Part shown: positions 51,340-61,688 of the stretch, piece after piece
How positions within the stretch are numbered: position 1 is the first letter of the stretch
How the letters are laid out: each line of letters begins with the position of its first letter
NCBI GenBank assembly: GCA_031422315.1
Contig: JANOQN010000072.1
Location: forward strand, 1-64,000
DNA: 64,000 nt
Direction of reading: 5' to 3'
From: JANNYA01 sp031422315
GTDB lineage: Bacteria > Pseudomonadota > Gammaproteobacteria > Xanthomonadales > SZUA-5
Program-made: the position numbers and the translations under genes
The notes under the pieces: model-generated
Told to the model about the DNA's origin: nothing
Database searches by the model: none
What the model saw: the letters and a program-made list of their open reading frames with translations, nothing else

Positions 51340-51906
51340 ATGCAAGCTCACACCGCGCGGGTTTTGTCGCTCGATAGCGCAGGACGGATTTTGGATTGGA
51401 TCAGCTGGCAAGACGCTGTTTGCCTTTACGTGCGCGGGGCGGTTGCTTGGACTTTAGGTGAGCCTTGCATGTCGATTCGCGGTGGCCACAGCCGCCTACT
51501 TGGTACACAAAGCGTTATTGACTTGCACCCGATTGTCGCGAGCCGTGGCAAATCGAAAATCACGATTGCCAATCAAACCCCAACGCTGACGAATATGGCG
51601 CTGTTCGCACGTGATCGCAACCTTTGCCTGTACTGTGGCGAATCATTTACGCGCACGGAGCTCACCCGAGATCACGTGGTGCCGCTGTCCAAAGGCGGGC
51701 GCGACACCTGGATTAACGTGGTCAGCGCTTGTTTGTACTGCAATACTCGCAAGGGCTCAAGGTCCCCACAGCAAGCTAGCATGCCGTTGTTGGCAGTGCC
51801 CTATCGGCCGAGTTGGGTCGAGCATTTGGTGCTCAGTAATCGCAATATTTTGACGGACCAAATGGAATTTTTGCGATCTCATTTGCCAAAGCGCCCTCGC
51901 GGCTAG
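51340..51906 (+). CDS. HNH endonuclease
   Basis: A 188-aa protein with the HNH centre: CLYCG (about 110), TRDHVVPLSKGGRDTWINVVSAC and CNTRKG, giving the zinc-binding CxxC pairs plus His-Asn-His. AGGAAG lies 8 nt before ATG 51,340. This type is common next to housekeeping genes in proteobacterial chromosomes. Confidence 0.9.
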   Translation: MQAHTARVLSLDSAGRILDWISWQDAVCLYVRGAVAWTLGEPCMSIRGGHSRLLGTQSVIDLHPIVASRGKSKITIANQTPTLTNMALFARDRNLCLYCGESFTRTELTRDHVVPLSKGGRDTWINVVSACLYCNTRKGSRSPQQASMPLLAVPYRPSWVEHLVLSNRNILTDQMEFLRSHLPKRPRG

Positions 51907-51916
51907 CGATTCATTA

Positions 51917-53173
51917 GTGAGGCTTAACGCAGCAGTAAAATCAGCTGACTTTTCGGACTGTGACATTGCGATCGTCGGCGGTGGCTTAGTTGGCTGCAGC
52001 CTTTTTTTAGCGTTAAAAAATAGCGGCTTAAGGATTGCGCTGATCGAAGCCCATACCCTAGCGGCGCAGACTGAATCAGAAGCTGATGCACGCCACTTGG
52101 CGCTTAACGCAAAAAGTGTCGCCACACTAGCAGCGCTTGGCGTGCCGCTGGATTTGCAAAATGCCAGCGCAATTATGCAGGTGCGCATCAATCGCGCGGG
52201 TGAGTTTGGCCGCGTCGATTTAATCGCAGCGGAGCATGGCCTGCCCAATTTTGGCCAGTTGATTCCTGCGTATCGGTTGGGTGCTGCGCTGCACGCGACG
52301 GTCACGCTAGCTTGTGAAAAAAATCCGCTGATGCAGCAAATACAACCAGCTCGATTGACTGACTTAAATTTGAACGAAAGCGAGGCAGCGCTTAGCCTAG
52401 CTGTGGGTTCCGGCGACACCAAAACCAAGATGACGTTGCATGCGCAACTCGTGATTGGCGCCGATGGAACGCAAAGCGCAGTGTGTAAGCTAGCCGGGTT
52501 GGGCAGCCTCAGCAAAAACCGTGACTATCAGCAAAGCGCGCTGGTGTTCAATTTTTCCAGCGATCTACGCCTCCAAGGCTTGGCACTAGAGCGTTTCACC
52601 AACACCGGCCCGCTGGCAGTTTTACCGCTGCCCAATCGCCGATTCGGCGCGGTTTGGACGCTGCCTAACGAACTAGCACAGGCCTTTCAAGCCGCGCCAG
52701 ATGCGCTCCGCACTGCGTTCCAAAACGCACTCGGAAGCAGTTTCGGCCGCATTAGCCAGCTCAGCAAAGCCGCAATTTGGCCACTAAAAATGCAGCAATG
52801 CCAGCCAAATGTGGGCACTCGCGTGGCGCTTATTGGCAATGCCGCGCAAACCATTCACCCGCTCGGTGCGCAGGGCTTTAATTTAGGGCTGCGCGACGCG
52901 GTGCACATGGCGGAATTTATCGATCAGCTTAGCAGCCCAGCAGAGTGCGCGGCACGCGCTAGCCAGTCCGAGTTTTTTACCGAATTTGCCGCTCAGCGCG
53001 CGCCTGATCGGCAAAAAACCATTGCCTTTAGCGATGGTTTGCTGGCCGCCACGCAGAGTCAAAGCCTATTGAGCCGCGGCTTGCGCGGCGTTGGATTCGC
53101 CCTGCTTGCTGGCAATCCACTGTTACAGCGTGACGTCATACGTTTCGGCGTTGGCTACACCCGCACTGTTTAA
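51917..53173 (+). CDS. ubiH: UbiH-type FAD monooxygenase
   Basis: A 418-aa protein with dinucleotide fold CDIAIVGGGLVGCSL, DG motif VIGADGTQSAVC and the FAD loop GNAAQTIHPLGAQGFNLGLRD. GTG start at 51,917. Hydroxylates the ring in ubiquinone synthesis. Followed after 13 bp by ubiI. Confidence 0.9.
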   Translation: MRLNAAVKSADFSDCDIAIVGGGLVGCSLFLALKNSGLRIALIEAHTLAAQTESEADARHLALNAKSVATLAALGVPLDLQNASAIMQVRINRAGEFGRVDLIAAEHGLPNFGQLIPAYRLGAALHATVTLACEKNPLMQQIQPARLTDLNLNESEAALSLAVGSGDTKTKMTLHAQLVIGADGTQSAVCKLAGLGSLSKNRDYQQSALVFNFSSDLRLQGLALERFTNTGPLAVLPLPNRRFGAVWTLPNELAQAFQAAPDALRTAFQNALGSSFGRISQLSKAAIWPLKMQQCQPNVGTRVALIGNAAQTIHPLGAQGFNLGLRDAVHMAEFIDQLSSPAECAARASQSEFFTEFAAQRAPDRQKTIAFSDGLLAATQSQSLLSRGLRGVGFALLAGNPLLQRDVIRFGVGYTRTV

Positions 53174-53186
53174 ACTGTCAGAACAC

Positions 53187-54404
53187 ATGAGCCCTATGGA
53201 ATCTAGCCGCGAACCTAAACTCGCAACCAGGCGCGATGCGCTTGATGCCATTATCGTAGGCGGTGGCGCAGTCGCGCTGACCGCCGCGCTGGCCCTAAGC
53301 TATGCACCCGAAAATGGCAAAACAGCGCTCAAATGTGCACTCGTTCAAAAACAGGTACCCGAGCCGCTTCGCCCTGAGCTCGACCCGCGCGTGTACGCCC
53401 TTGCACCGGACGTGTTGGCTAAACTAACCCAATTGGGCGTGACCTTAGCTTCCGCACGCACCCATCCCTATCAGCACATGCGGGTGTGGGACGCTAACAG
53501 CGGGTTGGAATTTAACGCCGCCGAATATGGCTGGCATGCGCTGGGTGAAATTGTCGAGCACCGCGTACTAATTGATGCGCTTTGGCAGGCGCTAAAACGC
53601 AGCACAGTGCGCATCCTAGAAGCCAATGCTAGCCTCAGCTTCGATGCGCGCGGTGCACTGATCGACACGCCGAACGAAACCCTGCGCGCCGAGTTAATCA
53701 TTGCCGCCGATGGCGCACATTCACCTTTGCGGCTAGCGGCCGGCATTAAATCAACCGCGCATGATTACCAACAAACTGCGTTGGTATTGAACGTAAAAAC
53801 CGATGCGCCGCAGCCCCTCACTTGCGCATGGCAACGCTTTTATGCAGATACCACACTGGCGTTTCTACCGCTGCCAAATGGAGTATTTAACGTAGTGTGG
53901 TCACTGCCCTCGCCCGCTGCTGAGCGCATGACGGCCTTACCAGACGCGGCGTTTTTGGCGGAGCTGCAAAGCGCAAGCGTTGATAAAGCGGGCCAGCTCA
54001 GTGCGCCTGGGCCCCGCCAATCTGCACCACTGCAGCGCATGTTGGCTGAGCGCTACGTGCAAAATGGCGTTGTGCTGGTGGGCGATTCGGCGCACTGCGT
54101 ACATCCGATGGCCGGTCAAGGCTTAAATATGGGTCTGCGCGATTGCTTCGCGCTGGCTCGGCACTTACAAAACAATGTCAGCAAAGTCGAACGCCAACGT
54201 GCGCTGCGCCGCTACGAACGGGAACGCCGCAGCGAAAACAGCATCAGCACGTACGGCATTGAAACGCTACAAAGCCTATTTGCGCCTGATAAAGGCCCGA
54301 TTGCATTGGCGCGTCGATTTGGCCTGCAAGCGGTGAATCAGATCTCGCCCATCAAACGGCTTTTCGCTGAACTTGCGGCCGGGAAGATTGCCGGCTGGCT
54401 ATAG
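53187..54404 (+). CDS. ubiI: UbiI/VisC-type FAD monooxygenase
   Basis: A 405-aa protein (ATG 53,187; the frame is open from 53,091 inside ubiH). The FAD fold reads DAIIVGGGAVALTAAL, where the last Gly of GxGxxG is Ala; DG motif IIAADGAHSPLR; 'GDSAHCVHPMAGQGLNMGLRD' intact. Second hydroxylase of the ubiquinone pathway. Confidence 0.88.
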   Translation: MSPMESSREPKLATRRDALDAIIVGGGAVALTAALALSYAPENGKTALKCALVQKQVPEPLRPELDPRVYALAPDVLAKLTQLGVTLASARTHPYQHMRVWDANSGLEFNAAEYGWHALGEIVEHRVLIDALWQALKRSTVRILEANASLSFDARGALIDTPNETLRAELIIAADGAHSPLRLAAGIKSTAHDYQQTALVLNVKTDAPQPLTCAWQRFYADTTLAFLPLPNGVFNVVWSLPSPAAERMTALPDAAFLAELQSASVDKAGQLSAPGPRQSAPLQRMLAERYVQNGVVLVGDSAHCVHPMAGQGLNMGLRDCFALARHLQNNVSKVERQRALRRYERERRSENSISTYGIETLQSLFAPDKGPIALARRFGLQAVNQISPIKRLFAELAAGKIAGWL

Positions 54405-54476
54405 CTTTTGTTGAGCAACGCACATTTGAAGTGCTAACCTCAACACAAATTTCTCAAACTACGATAAAAATTGCCT

Positions 54477-57107
54477 ATGTCACATAAACACGCGGCGCTG
54501 CGAACAAGTGCGCTCTTAAGTCTATTTTGCGGCTCCGTTTGGGCGCAATCGAATGAAATCCACGCGCAGCTGATCAATAGCGAACAATCGGTATTGGCGT
54601 ACGCGAGCACACAATTGCTTGAGCGCTCAGAATCAGCGCAGAAGGATTTTGACTACACCCGCGAATTACTAAAAGCAACCGCGCGAAACCCGGCGTTTTC
54701 TAGTCAAATTCATCAGAAAGCCGCCATTTTAGACGGTTGGACAGAATATCTTGCTTCTGACTCTACGGCTCTCGCACGCAAACCTGCACCTATATTGCCA
54801 TTGGATTACCGTAGCGCTGAAGCGGGCGCAAGCTGTGAACAAGCCATCACCATGGCATCTGGAACCGGCGTTCGCCTTGAGATGGCAGGCAGCGAGTCCA
54901 TCTGGATGCGCATCACGCTCGCCCAGGCACACGGCATCAATATCAGCACGCGTGGCTCAACTGTGGATGCCAAAGTGTCCGTTTTCGCCGATTGCCGCGT
55001 TACTACGAAAGAACCCTACGTTACTGCCGACGATAACTTTGGCCTACAAGCCGATGCCGCAGTGCCTGCAGGAAAGCAGTTGTTTTGGTTGGCGAAAATT
55101 GAAAACGTGTCGACACAGCCAGGAAACATTGTGATTACTGCACCGAGCGCGGTGGTCATCACTGGCACAGTCAGGCAATCTGCCGACCAAACAGCTATTC
55201 CAAATGTCGTCATTGGGGTTTTTAGAGTCGATGTTTCTGGGTTTGTGAATTTTGAACGCAGCGCGACTACGACTGCAACTGGCGCCTACACGATTTCAAC
55301 AAACTCAAGTGGAACTTTTGCGCTGAGAACAGGCAGTTTTAACTCCGAGAGGCTTGGCGCTTATATACCTGAAGCTTATGACGATCGGCCATGTGCTAGT
55401 AACGATATTTTTAATCTAAGTTCTTGCGGCACGACTGGAAACAACTTTACCCCAGTGACGCTAGCAGACCCAAGCTCGCAGATGATTAACTTTCAGTTAG
55501 AGCGTTCACCTGTTTTAATTGGTTCTGTTACCAGCAGCCTAAATGGCGCAACTATTGCCAGTGCGCGCGTATTAATTTTTGACCAAAACCGCAATTTTGT
55601 AACTGATAGCTTTACCGACGAACTCGGTCGGTACAGAATTTTTGCGCCAGTCTCACCTTTTTATGTAGGCGTTGATAGCGATAACTTTGAAGCAAAATTG
55701 TTTGATAACGTAACGTGCCCAAATCTAAACTGTGTGTTCTCTGCAGCCACACTTCTAAATTTGTCGCAAAGCCAAACCCAAAGAGCTGACTTCCAACTTA
55801 AACCTGAACGCTCGATTTTAGTCAACTACACAGTTAATGGTGTTGAGCCGAACGATAGCTTTTCTGGCAATGTAGCGTTGCTTAATTCTAACGGCGCACA
55901 ATTAATCTTTAACTTTTTTCAATCAAGCTCAGCTCGCATCGGTCCGCTCTCCCCAGGAACCTACTTTCTCAGAACAACATCAAATTCAACGGTGCCTAAT
56001 TTATACAACGGCATTAATTGTGGAAGCGACTGCATAACCGAATTGAGCTCTGCCACACCCATTGTGATTGGCGCCAATACAAGCTCAGTTTCAATTACCG
56101 CGAACTTAAAGTCGCTTCCAAGAATCGAAGGGCGCGTTTCTGACAGCACGAATGGAGAACCAATCCCAAACGCGAGTCTTCGGCTGCTCTCAATAACAGG
56201 CGGTAATAGTTTCACTGTAAATTCTGCAGTAGATGGGAGGTACTCGATCCAGAGTATTCGTCCGGGAAATTATTTGTTGCAAGCAGTATCCAACACACAC
56301 ACAGACGAGCTCCACGACAACATCTCATGTGAAAGCGAGAATCCCATTCTGGAATGTCCTGGCGCAACGATTATCAGCGTAAGTAATAGCTCTGAGACTA
56401 GGTTTATAAACTTTAACCTTCAACCAACTGGACGAATTCGAGGGAAAATACCGCCATCAAGCGGCGGCAATTTATTTTTATTTGATAGCCCAGGCAATCG
56501 GCTTAAAAGAATTTTTGTTAACAGCAGTTTTGATGGGTCTTATCTGGCGCGCGATATTCCAGTCGGCCCAATTGTTGCAGGTATCGCTTTGAATGGCTAT
56601 GAGCCGCAGCTTTTTAATCAGGTGAACTGCAATGCCAACCCTAATAATGTTGATTTTAGCACCTGCAATTTTTCTGCTGCCACCGTACTTTCAATAGCAG
56701 CGGCCAGTGAAACTACAGGCGTCGACTTCAGCCCACGTAGATTTGGCGCGCGACTAGTGCGTATCGTCTCTGCACAGTCTGGCCAGCCGATCGCCGGAGC
56801 GATTGTGGATACCTGGAACGCAAGCGGCCAGCGTTTGGAATCGAAAGTCACTGATGCCACTGGATCTGCTTGGGTTTTCCCCAACACCTTTGACAATTTA
56901 GGATTCTATGCGTCGACTGATAATTCAGCGGGCCACATAGAACAGGTCTTTCAAAACCGCGATTGTGCAGCGGGCTCAGCGTTTAATGGCCTTTGCAGCT
57001 TATCGATCGGCAGCTTGATTCCATTCACAGGGCAAGCCAATCCAACGCCAATCGTGTTTCGACTCAAGCCTGTCGGCACGCAATTTGTTGATGGCTTCGA
57101 AGACTAA
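54477..57107 (+). CDS. Large exported protein with carboxypeptidase-regulatory-like repeats
   Basis: An 876-aa protein. Signal peptide to about 21; residues about 120-225 look like a pre-peptidase/jelly-roll domain (AEAGASCEQAITMASG...); then five or so Ig-like CarboxypepD_reg modules of 75-110 aa, each with 'I.G.V......I..A.V.' (for example PRIEGRVSDSTNGEPIPNASLRL). Ends in FVDGFED, the GFE tail of secreted Xanthomonadales proteins. Probably surface-attached; ligand unknown. Confidence 0.7.
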   Translation: MSHKHAALRTSALLSLFCGSVWAQSNEIHAQLINSEQSVLAYASTQLLERSESAQKDFDYTRELLKATARNPAFSSQIHQKAAILDGWTEYLASDSTALARKPAPILPLDYRSAEAGASCEQAITMASGTGVRLEMAGSESIWMRITLAQAHGINISTRGSTVDAKVSVFADCRVTTKEPYVTADDNFGLQADAAVPAGKQLFWLAKIENVSTQPGNIVITAPSAVVITGTVRQSADQTAIPNVVIGVFRVDVSGFVNFERSATTTATGAYTISTNSSGTFALRTGSFNSERLGAYIPEAYDDRPCASNDIFNLSSCGTTGNNFTPVTLADPSSQMINFQLERSPVLIGSVTSSLNGATIASARVLIFDQNRNFVTDSFTDELGRYRIFAPVSPFYVGVDSDNFEAKLFDNVTCPNLNCVFSAATLLNLSQSQTQRADFQLKPERSILVNYTVNGVEPNDSFSGNVALLNSNGAQLIFNFFQSSSARIGPLSPGTYFLRTTSNSTVPNLYNGINCGSDCITELSSATPIVIGANTSSVSITANLKSLPRIEGRVSDSTNGEPIPNASLRLLSITGGNSFTVNSAVDGRYSIQSIRPGNYLLQAVSNTHTDELHDNISCESENPILECPGATIISVSNSSETRFINFNLQPTGRIRGKIPPSSGGNLFLFDSPGNRLKRIFVNSSFDGSYLARDIPVGPIVAGIALNGYEPQLFNQVNCNANPNNVDFSTCNFSAATVLSIAAASETTGVDFSPRRFGARLVRIVSAQSGQPIAGAIVDTWNASGQRLESKVTDATGSAWVFPNTFDNLGFYASTDNSAGHIEQVFQNRDCAAGSAFNGLCSLSIGSLIPFTGQANPTPIVFRLKPVGTQFVDGFED

Positions 57108-57119
57108 TTATTTCGCCTT

Positions 57120-57213
57120 CACCCCTTTTTGGTGTTTCACAATGCCAAAAAGGGGTGCCTACCACGATTCGACCTCCACTCACCGCGCGAACCACTCTCT
57201 TCGCGGTTTTTTT
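57120..57213 (+). terminator. Two hairpins ending the GFE-protein gene
   Basis: CACCCCTTTTTGG (57,120-57,132) pairs with CCAAAAAGGGGTG (57,145-57,157), 13 bp. A second stem CGCGAA/TTCGCG (57,186-57,205) is followed by G and seven T, a classical rho-independent terminator. Confidence 0.8.
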
Positions 57214-57270
57214 GAAAGCACGTGTGTAAATCTGAAATACTAAGCGGCTGATACGTCAAGGTGAATCGTT

Positions 57271-58380
57271 ATGACGACACCGCAAACTGAGCCCGCGACA
57301 GTGAGCGCACTCCAAAGCAATCCTTTGCTTGGCGGCGCTCGTTTTTGGCCTTTGCAAAACATCGGCTGGCTGGGGTTTTTTTTGGTGCATTGGCTCAGCG
57401 GCGTGGCCAACGGCAAGTCCAGCACATTTATTGGCATGTCGATCGTTATGTCGGTAACTGGCTGGTGCGTCACCCTGGTGCTGAACCGGGTTTACTCGCG
57501 CTTGTGGCAGCGCCCGTTAGCAAGCTTAGTGCCCGCGGTTTTGCCGTGGTTTTTAGCGGCGGTGGTGATTATGACGTTAGCTAACTCGCGTGCCGCGCAC
57601 GATTTTTGTGAAGAATGTAAGCCGAATCATTGGTGGGGCTATTTGACCTATTCCGGCTTTGCCAGCTACGTGTTGCTGAGCTGGTCTGGGCTTTGGTTTG
57701 GTATTAAAAACTCGCGCGCTTATCATCAAGCCCAGGCGCAAACCGTAGCCGCGCAGGCACAAACGCTGGCCGCACAGGCGCAGGCGAATTTAGCGCAGCT
57801 AAAAATGCTGCGCTATCAGCTCAATCCGCATTTTTTATTCAACACGCTGAACGCGATTTCAACGCTGACGATGGAACGCGATAGCGATACCGCCGAACGC
57901 ATGCTTAGCGGGCTGGCGCGTTTTTTACGCTACACGCTAGAGCAAGAGCCGCAGCAAAAGGTAACGCTCGCTAACGAGATGGACATGCTGCGCCTGTATT
58001 TGGACATTGAAACGCTGCGGTTTTCGGATCGATTTGTGGTGCAATTTGAGATGAGCGATGCGGCAAAAAGCGCATTAATTCCAAGCCTGCTTTTGCAACC
58101 GTTGGTGGAAAACACCACCAAGCACGCGGTCGCAAAAAGCGAAGCCATTTGCACGCTAGTCATATCCGCCCGAATAGTGGCTGATCAACTACACATCGAG
58201 CTACGTGATAACGGCGTACGCATTGAATCGCCAGCGCCCAAAGGCGCGGGCGTAGGACTACGCAACACGGCCGAGCGTTTGCAAACGCTTTATGGATCCG
58301 CGCACGAGCTGCAATTTGGCCCGGGTGAAATCGGCGGTTTCGTTGTGCGCATCCGATTGCCATTTGAGCGAGGCGAATAG
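57271..58380 (+). CDS. LytS/AlgZ-type sensor histidine kinase
   Basis: A 369-aa protein with four membrane spans in the first 150 residues, an Ala/Gln coiled coil (about 150-180), then the His_kinase domain LRYQLNPHFLFNTLNAIS (His phosphoacceptor) and HATPase motifs LLLQPLVENTTKHAV and GAGVGLRNTAERL. Partner of the LytTR regulator; the signal is unknown. Confidence 0.92.
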   Translation: MTTPQTEPATVSALQSNPLLGGARFWPLQNIGWLGFFLVHWLSGVANGKSSTFIGMSIVMSVTGWCVTLVLNRVYSRLWQRPLASLVPAVLPWFLAAVVIMTLANSRAAHDFCEECKPNHWWGYLTYSGFASYVLLSWSGLWFGIKNSRAYHQAQAQTVAAQAQTLAAQAQANLAQLKMLRYQLNPHFLFNTLNAISTLTMERDSDTAERMLSGLARFLRYTLEQEPQQKVTLANEMDMLRLYLDIETLRFSDRFVVQFEMSDAAKSALIPSLLLQPLVENTTKHAVAKSEAICTLVISARIVADQLHIELRDNGVRIESPAPKGAGVGLRNTAERLQTLYGSAHELQFGPGEIGGFVVRIRLPFERGE

Positions 58381-59132
58381 TGGAACGTCGAAAAATTACC
58401 GCATTGATTGTAGATGATGAGCCTTTAGCCAGGCGCGGTTTGCGGCTGCGCATGGCTAGGTTGCAGGCCGAGGCAACGCCCAATATGCAGGGTTTGCTGC
58501 TGATTGACGCCCATTCAGCTCGCGATTGCCTGGAAAAACTTGCCGAAAATCAAATTGACGTATTGTTTCTCGACATTCAAATGCCGGGGGTTGATGGCCT
58601 ATCCATGATTCGCGCACTACCGCACGAAAAGCGCCCACTGGTTATCTTCACCACCGCGTTCGAGCAATTTGCGCTTGATGCATTTGGTGTGCAGGCCGTC
58701 GATTATCTACTCAAACCAGTTGATGGCGTTGCGCTCAAGCGCGCATGGCAGCGTGCGATGCAGCTGCTGGCAGCGCCACCAAGCAACCAGCTGCCACGCG
58801 CCGAGGCACCCGATTCGCTCGCGCTCAAAGATGGTAAGGACGTTAACTTAATCAGCTTTGATAAACTACTGTGGATCGAAGCTGCGGGTGATTATGTGGT
58901 GGCACACACACCCGGCGAACGATTCATCGGTCGGGTGACACTCAATGAGCTAGAGGCCAGCCTACCTAGCCAACGCTTTGTGCGCATCCACCGTTCAACC
59001 ATCGTGCAAAAGCGCTGCATCGTGCGGCTACGTCCACACGATAATGGTGAGTTTTTTCTAGAGTTAGAAAACGGCCATCGTTTGAAACTCTCACGCGGTT
59101 ATCGGGATCGCGTCGCAGCGTTGATCGGATGA
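58380..59132 (+). CDS. LytTR-type response regulator
   Basis: A 250-aa protein with receiver domain (ALIVDDEPLARRGL; phospho-Asp in VLFLDIQMPGVDG) and LytTR DNA-binding domain (about 145-250; LLWIEAAGDYVVAHT, 'RVTLNELEASLPSQRFVRIHRSTIV'). The GTG start shares one base with the kinase stop. Same operon. Confidence 0.93.
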   Translation: MERRKITALIVDDEPLARRGLRLRMARLQAEATPNMQGLLLIDAHSARDCLEKLAENQIDVLFLDIQMPGVDGLSMIRALPHEKRPLVIFTTAFEQFALDAFGVQAVDYLLKPVDGVALKRAWQRAMQLLAAPPSNQLPRAEAPDSLALKDGKDVNLISFDKLLWIEAAGDYVVAHTPGERFIGRVTLNELEASLPSQRFVRIHRSTIVQKRCIVRLRPHDNGEFFLELENGHRLKLSRGYRDRVAALIG

Positions 59133-59174
59133 GCGTCCAGCCGGATAACGCTGATCGAATAGCCGCGCTGCGCA

Positions 59175-61097
59175 TCACTCACCCAAAATCAACTGCACAT
59201 CAAGTCGGCGCGGTGCACTAAATATTTGCAGACTGTTGGGCGTGGCTACCCAAGCTTGGTGATTGCCAGCGTTGAATAGTCGAACGCGCCACTGCGCCGG
59301 AATCGCACCTAACTTGAACGCATAGCGTAGTCCAAATGCGAGTGTGCTGTTCCCGCCGGTGTAGCGTGTATTTGCAGCGTTTGCGGGCCGCCTGCCGAAA
59401 TAGTTCAGCGACGCATCCGCGCTCCAAGCGCCTTGGCTGGGTGCGTAGCTTAGGCTCAACAAACCGAGCTCAGCGGAGCGCCCAACCGGCTGATCGCCAA
59501 TCAATCCCCGTGCGACGTTGTCGCCCGATAAGCGTGGCGACATGCGCATGGCGCCGGCAACGATATTCCATTGCGGCGTAAGCGCGCCTGCCAGCGAGGC
59601 TTCAACGCCGCGATGACGCACCAGGCCTACGTAATCGTAACGATTATCAGCGCCCAAGCCAGCGTCGGGTTTGCTTAGATCAAATCCTGTCACGATCGCT
59701 AATAGCGCTTCGGTTGCCTGCCATTTGAGCCCAAGCTCAAATTGTTTGGACTGCACCGGAGCCAATGCCGCAAAACGATTCGTCGCGTTGGCCGGTGCAA
59801 AACCGGCTTCTTCTAGCCCACGCGTGGTAGTGGCAAACGCCGTGAGTTGCTTAGTCAACGGCAGCACCAGCGCGGCATTATAAAGCAAGGTTTGACGACT
59901 AAGCTCAGTTGATGGCACCGCGAGCGGTGAATTGCGCAAACGCGTGCGGATAGAGCGCACTCCCAAATTAAGCGCAAGTTGATTTTGATGGCGCCACTGA
60001 TAGGCAATTCCAACATCGTCTTGATCGGTGCTGCTGCTCGCAAATGATTCGGGCGCAAACAAATCAGGGCGCGCAATTTGCGGGGCCCATTCGAAAATAG
60101 AAAAGCTTGGCGTTACAAAGACATCGCTTTTAGGGCTTCGAAAATCACTGCGCCGTATGCGCGTACTGATACCCAGTTGCGAACGCGTGGATGTTGTTTC
60201 AAACTGACGTAGCGCGGAAAATTCATGGCCTCGACCCACAACCTTACGGCCCTGATTCACAACCGCGCGCGCAGTCGCTTCGCCATTTTCTGCCAAGCTA
60301 AAGAGACTAAATCCATAGATTGGCGCTTCGGTTTGCGACACAATACTGGAAGCGGAAATGCTCCAGTTCTCGATGCCCTGATAGCGGCTAATGACGCCTA
60401 AATTTCGATCTTTGGAATGCGAGCGGTTCCAAGCTTGCCCTAAGTAATTGAACCAGCGGGCACGTGGCGCATTCGGGCTCGTTTCGCTGATCGCGTAAAG
60501 CTGATCTGCATTGCGTTGCCAGTCGGCAAAATCAATCAGCGTCGTTATTTTTAACGCTTCAATCGGCTGCCAACGTGCAACCAAGCCAAGCGAGTAGAAG
60601 CGACCTTCAACCCCATCGCTCGCGCGCTGATTAGGAAACGCAACCAAGCCCGCACTGATCGAATTGCCCGCTTCTGATTTGCGACTGAAGTAACCACGCG
60701 CAAAAGGCACAAGATTGGATTCCAGCGCATCTGCAATGCCGAGCTGCAATTCACTGCGATCTCGCGCATCGCTCAGAAGCGAGTATTGGACCACGCCCGA
60801 GGGCGATGGAAAGTCAAAACCCAGCGCGTTCGGACCAATACGCACGGTCGAACCGCCGACTACCGAGTTACTCAATAGCCGCGCACCCCGCACAAAATAG
60901 GCATCTTCAATGCGGTAGTTACCCGCTTCCTGTAAGCTAAAACCGCGCACTTGGGCTTCGGAATACAGCCCAACGCTTTCATCACCAATGCGTGTGCCGA
61001 AGGCATCGCTCGCCGCCCGCTGCACGGATTGCGCCGATATGTAAGTGCAAAAAAACGCGACTGCGATCGCAAGCAGGCCGATATTTTGAGTCTTCAT
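59175..61097 (-). CDS. TonB-dependent receptor
   Basis: A 640-aa outer-membrane protein with signal peptide. A compact plug (about 25-125) contains AQVRGFSLQEAGNYRIEDAYFVRG, typical of a receptor subfamily, followed by a barrel of alternating strands and the end RRLDVQLILGE. The plug is shorter than in classical siderophore receptors, and no clear TonB box is seen. Ligand unknown. Confidence 0.8.
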   Translation of the reverse strand: MKTQNIGLLAIAVAFFCTYISAQSVQRAASDAFGTRIGDESVGLYSEAQVRGFSLQEAGNYRIEDAYFVRGARLLSNSVVGGSTVRIGPNALGFDFPSPSGVVQYSLLSDARDRSELQLGIADALESNLVPFARGYFSRKSEAGNSISAGLVAFPNQRASDGVEGRFYSLGLVARWQPIEALKITTLIDFADWQRNADQLYAISETSPNAPRARWFNYLGQAWNRSHSKDRNLGVISRYQGIENWSISASSIVSQTEAPIYGFSLFSLAENGEATARAVVNQGRKVVGRGHEFSALRQFETTSTRSQLGISTRIRRSDFRSPKSDVFVTPSFSIFEWAPQIARPDLFAPESFASSSTDQDDVGIAYQWRHQNQLALNLGVRSIRTRLRNSPLAVPSTELSRQTLLYNAALVLPLTKQLTAFATTTRGLEEAGFAPANATNRFAALAPVQSKQFELGLKWQATEALLAIVTGFDLSKPDAGLGADNRYDYVGLVRHRGVEASLAGALTPQWNIVAGAMRMSPRLSGDNVARGLIGDQPVGRSAELGLLSLSYAPSQGAWSADASLNYFGRRPANAANTRYTGGNSTLAFGLRYAFKLGAIPAQWRVRLFNAGNHQAWVATPNSLQIFSAPRRLDVQLILGE

Positions 61098-61281
61098 AAG
61101 CGTCTTCCGATGAGCGTGATCCGGAGCCTAACCGCAGGTTGATCGGGTCAGTGCGTGAAATCTGTCAGCTGAGTCGGGCATGCGCTGAGAGGAGGCTTAA
61201 GCTGTGCAAAAGCCGCTTTAAATCGAATCATCGAAGCATGGATGGCTTGATCCTTATCTGCACCAGCTGCATGGGTGGGAT

Positions 61282-61455
61282 CTAACGCTGCATACTTCGG
61301 CTATTTTGATAGGCAAAGCGCACATGACCATTGTCAGTGCTCAAGTTATCTTGCTCGCGGATCACGCCGCAATACAGGTATCGACCCATATAAATCAGCG
61401 CCTTTTGTCCGCTACCGACTGACTTGCAATCGACGATCCATGTTCGCGGCCCCTC
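61282..61455 (-). pseudogene. IS91-family transposase remnant
   Basis: The minus-strand frame reads WIVDCKSVGSGQKALIYMG, then RYLYCGVIREQ and 'GHVRFAYQNSR', matching the conserved stretch of IS91-type (Y2) transposases (KAL-Y-GRYLYRGVI...V-F-YR-S). Only about 55 residues survive; both flanks are unrelated. A decayed insertion, next to the integron cassette. Confidence 0.7.
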
Positions 61456-61688
61456 ATCTCCGCCTTCTCCCCGCGCCAACATCGCGCTGCTTTTCGAAAA
61501 CGTGGGCGTGGAGAAGGAGCCCTTCGTGGAGCTTCTGGCTTTGATGCTGCGAAGCTTGTTCATCCTACGGGCTGGGCGCACTTGCTGTGCTTACAAAACA
61601 TTCCAGACCAACCACGCCTTTTGCGATATCGCGCTATCATCCATTTTTCGGCCACTCGCCGATTGAATTTAATGATTAGGCAGCACGG

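Noticed and set aside
61424..61666. 80-codon plus-strand frame opposite the IS91 fragment
   Set aside because: The conserved transposase motif is on the minus strand; the plus-strand reading has no support.
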